64,000 bases of DNA from Chitinophaga agrisoli. Its GTDB lineage: Bacteria > Bacteroidota > Bacteroidia > Chitinophagales > Chitinophagaceae. Below are positions 62,717-64,000 of the stretch, one piece after another. The stretch covers positions 870,327 to 934,326 of the forward strand of contig NZ_VUOC01000004.1 of the NCBI RefSeq assembly GCF_008386695.1, in the 5' to 3' direction. Within the stretch, counting starts at the first letter, position 1, and each line of letters starts with the position of its first letter. The translations under genes and the position numbers were made by a program. The notes beneath the pieces were generated by a model, which saw only the letters and a list, made by a program, of their open reading frames with translations, had not been told where the DNA came from and made no database searches.

Positions 62717-63358
62717 ATGGCGATAGAAGCGCAGCATGCGGAAAAAATGAAAACTTGTCTTACAGACCTTAAACAGGACCTGCTGGATGAGATGTTGGAA
62801 CACGGCAGCATAAAAGCATACCAGGCCGGCGATTTTGTGGTGAAACAGGACGAACAGGTAAAATACCTGCCCATTCTGCTGGAGGGCTGCATAAAAGTAT
62901 ATAGCGACGAAGATGGGGTAAGCTTTTTGCTGTATCATATATTCCCGGCCGGCTCCTGCATCTTCAGCTTTGCCCATTTATTCACCAAAGGGAGCGCCAA
63001 CTTTTCCGCACAGGCAGCAGACGATTCCCTGCTGTTGCTGATCCCCGCCTTTAAAGTAGCGGAATGGCAAACAAAATATCCCGCCTTTAATGCCCTCATC
63101 CTCCGGGAATATCAAAAACACTACCTGGACCTGCTGGAAACCACCCGCCAGGTAGTATACCATAACCTGGAAGACCGGCTGCTCTCCTACCTGCAGGTCA
63201 AATCCCTGCACCTGGGGTCTGATCTCCTGGCTATCTCGCACCAGACCATTGCCAACGATTTTGCCACCTCCCGCGAGGTTATCTCCCGGGTGATGAAGAA
63301 GATGGAAAAGGATGGCAAGCTGGTACAGGAAGGGCGCAGGATAAGGTTGTTGGGGTGA
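62717..63358 (+). CDS. Crp/Fnr family transcriptional regulator
   Basis: A 213-residue regulator. The cNMP-binding-type beta-barrel covers about 20-125 (YQAGDFVVKQDEQVKYLPILLEGCIKVY, FPAGSCIFSFAHLF). The C-terminal winged helix has the recognition-helix region ISHQTIANDFATSREVISRVMKKMEKDGKL. The FNR-type N-terminal Cys cluster is absent, so it is not an oxygen-sensing Fe-S protein. The ligand is unknown. A palindrome at 62643-62656 may be its operator. The gene converges with the metallo-hydrolase gene, leaving 84 bp. Confidence 0.92.
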   Translation: MAIEAQHAEKMKTCLTDLKQDLLDEMLEHGSIKAYQAGDFVVKQDEQVKYLPILLEGCIKVYSDEDGVSFLLYHIFPAGSCIFSFAHLFTKGSANFSAQAADDSLLLLIPAFKVAEWQTKYPAFNALILREYQKHYLDLLETTRQVVYHNLEDRLLSYLQVKSLHLGSDLLAISHQTIANDFATSREVISRVMKKMEKDGKLVQEGRRIRLLG

Positions 63359-63442
63359 GGAAAATAACCCATAAAACACCATAAGATTTCCGGGGTGGGG
63401 CTACACACAAACACCGGTAAAAACAGCAAGACAAAAAGCACC

Positions 63443-64000
63443 TTACAATGCAACGCGCTCGCCAGGAGGGAGTATCCGCAAGTGCTCGCCGATACCCAAG
63501 GCATTAAACGATTGCTGCAGCATTTCGCCGGTTTCCGTATAGTGGGACCATCCCTCAAAATGCACGGGAATAATAGTAGCCTGTGGAAAAGTAAAGGCAG
63601 TATCAATAGCATCGTTAGTACCCATGGTAACGTTAAAAGGCCCACGGGGTTTGGCCGCACCGGCAAAAATAAAGATATGCTGCGGCGCAAAGCGGGCCGC
63701 CACTTCCTTAATGCCTTCGTAAAACACCGTGTCGCCGGTAATGTACAGCTGCCGGTCCTGATAGCTTACTACAAAACCCGTTACATCGCCGGTGATCTTT
63801 TCCACTCCCATGGGGCCATGCCGGGCAGGGGTACCGGTGATGGTGATCTCCCCTCCTTCCGGCGCCGGCACAGTCACGCTTTCCCAGGGGGCTAAGCCCA
63901 GGGCATTACCCTGCAACCTTTCCGCGCCTATTTTAGTAGTGTAGGTGACAGGCGCCGCCTTCATCAGCTCCCGGCCGGCATTATCCAGGTTATCCCCGTG
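63443..64000 (-). CDS. Metallo-beta-lactamase-fold hydrolase (UlaG/YtkL-like), C-terminal part
   Basis: The gene enters from the right edge: in-frame codons continue upstream of an internal Met at 63964 (HGDNLDNAGREL before MKAAP), so the true start is outside. The visible 185 codons hold the MBL C-terminal part: HGDNLD (second half of the HxHxDH-like motif), TGTPARHGPMG (third metal-binding His), LYITGDTVF (metal-bridging Asp), and IIPVHFEGWSHYTE (last His). It resembles cytosolic metal-dependent hydrolases of the UlaG/L-ascorbate-6-phosphate lactonase group. Substrate unknown. It converges with the Crp/Fnr gene. Confidence 0.9.
   Translation of the reverse strand, partial: HGDNLDNAGRELMKAAPVTYTTKIGAERLQGNALGLAPWESVTVPAPEGGEITITGTPARHGPMGVEKITGDVTGFVVSYQDRQLYITGDTVFYEGIKEVAARFAPQHIFIFAGAAKPRGPFNVTMGTNDAIDTAFTFPQATIIPVHFEGWSHYTETGEMLQQSFNALGIGEHLRILPPGERVAL

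Overview
The window looks like a chromosomal segment of a Bacteroidota bacterium, most probably a Chitinophagaceae member close to Chitinophaga. This placement is inferred from gene families: a SusC/SusD pair with an N-terminal STN domain behind an ECF sigma/FecR pair, a GLPGLI-family protein, an OMP_b-brl_3-type barrel with a carboxypeptidase-like regulatory domain, and promoter-like TAnnTTTG elements. Base composition is near 50% GC by eye. I saw no rRNA, tRNA, CRISPR array or insertion sequence.

Layout. (1) 1-15.1 kb, minus strand: a polysaccharide-utilisation-type locus. In transcription order it has ECF sigma, FecR anti-sigma, SusC, SusD, a GH74-like beta-propeller lipoprotein, a sulfatase, a glycerophosphodiester phosphodiesterase, a sugar isomerase/epimerase-like TIM barrel and a Gfo/Idh/MocA oxidoreductase. 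A DUF2167 membrane protein and a secreted protein cut by the window edge follow. (2) 15.2-18.8 kb: housekeeping and regulatory genes (GNAT, small RRM protein, orphan NtrC-type regulator, Nudix hydrolase, a very short AlkB-like oxygenase). (3) 18.9-39.9 kb: a large surface-glycan locus. A plus-strand operon holds the flippase, two Wzy/ligase-like proteins, three glycosyltransferases and a nucleotidyltransferase. A tight minus-strand operon of three radical-SAM enzymes and two methyltransferases faces it. A divergent plus operon carries a methyltransferase, an amidohydrolase and a glycosyltransferase. The locus ends with a glycosyltransferase, an ABC flippase-like exporter and the initiating sugar transferase. 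(4) 40-45.4 kb: mixed genes including an LLM flavoenzyme, small secreted proteins, a DinB-fold protein, a subclass A2-like class A beta-lactamase and an HD phosphohydrolase. (5) 45.7-51.1 kb: the imuA-imuB-dnaE2 mutagenic translesion-synthesis cassette. (6) 51.2-64 kb: outer-membrane and signalling genes, including a TonB-receptor-like barrel, GLPGLI protein, histidine kinase and OmpR-type regulator, then a Crp/Fnr regulator and a metallo-beta-lactamase-fold hydrolase cut by the right edge.

Main points. The radical-SAM/methyltransferase/amidohydrolase block inside the glycan locus is the best candidate for an undescribed pathway. A three-repeat element (TTAACC-type repeats with starts 10 and 21 bp apart) occurs at the same distance from a -7-like box upstream of both the barrel gene (55390) and the GLPGLI gene (59030). 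It is very likely the operator of the adjacent two-component system. A palindrome overlapping the core promoter of imuA is a candidate SOS operator. A low-complexity repeat forms a 28-bp hairpin at 41.1 kb and also appears in frame inside the ABC exporter at 38.1 kb.
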